Shown here one piece after another: positions 23,739-23,775 of a stretch of DNA of 23,775 bases. The notes under the pieces were generated by a model, which had not been told where the DNA came from, did no database searches, and saw only the letters and a program-made list of their open reading frames with translations. The stretch is from Desulfuromonas sp. SDB (lineage in GTDB: Bacteria > SDB-A). The stretch covers positions 1 through 23,775 of the forward strand of contig LKUE01000191.1 in NCBI GenBank assembly GCA_001412365.1, written 5' to 3'. How positions within the stretch are numbered: the first letter of the stretch is position 1; each line of letters starts with the position of its first letter. Made by a program: the position numbers and the translations under genes.

Positions 23739-23775
23739 TAAATTTTTTAAATCATTTCAATTCTTATTGTTAAAA

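Noticed and set aside
1-23775. tRNA, rRNA, CRISPR, insertion sequence or phage features
   Set aside because: I looked through the gaps and coding regions and saw no cloverleaf, repeat-spacer array, transposase or integrase motif; the gaps are short.

Overview
The window reads as a chromosomal segment of an anaerobic, diderm (Gram-negative) bacterium with low G+C DNA. The anaerobic lifestyle is indicated by a class III (oxygen-sensitive) ribonucleotide reductase with its radical-SAM activase, and by a butyrate kinase. The outer membrane is indicated by an LptD-type LPS assembly barrel, a second predicted small barrel, a lipoprotein and an MltD-like lytic transglycosylase. Starts on TTG occur and Shine-Dalgarno sequences are strong (GAGGAG/GGAGG). 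Placement in the FCB superphylum or a similar candidate phylum is a guess from the general look of the proteins; no 16S gene is present. I see no tRNA, rRNA, CRISPR array, insertion sequence or phage gene, and the coding regions look intact.

Layout. (1) 1-6575, plus strand: a tightly packed cluster holding the 3' end of a DUF502 membrane protein gene, a CorC/HlyC-type CBS protein, dnaE (replicative polymerase alpha), a small exported beta-barrel protein and a butyrate kinase. (2) 6576-6898: the longest gene-free stretch, with a promoter overlapped by two NrdR-box-like sites. (3) 6899-13309, plus strand: nrdR-nrdD-nrdG, then, overlapping, a multi-TM/GAF-like/degenerate PP2C protein and a GT-B protein resembling the N-terminal domain of L-arabinokinase. 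A strong hairpin at 13312-13338 closes the unit and faces a convergent one. (4) 13351-16296, minus strand: an MltD-like transglycosylase followed by a DUF3352-like lipoprotein. (5) 16297-16579: divergent promoters. (6) purD (plus), then a small minus-strand gene for a one-TM coiled-coil protein. (7) 18230-23738, plus strand: histidine kinase, sigma-54 activator and lptD, each overlapping the next.

How the genes work together. nrdR, nrdD and nrdG make a self-contained anaerobic dNTP module in which repressor and enzyme both carry an ATP-cone, and the promoter carries tandem NrdR-box-like sites at the spacing known for the family. The kinase/activator pair is physically coupled to lptD, which suggests an envelope-sensing circuit tied to outer-membrane biogenesis. 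The two most unusual items are the membrane protein at 10230-12326, whose C-terminal SpoIIE/PP2C-like domain seems to have lost its metal-binding aspartates, and the stand-alone arabinokinase-N-like protein whose gene overlaps it. I did not find an obviously new multi-gene defence or mobile system; most of the window is housekeeping.
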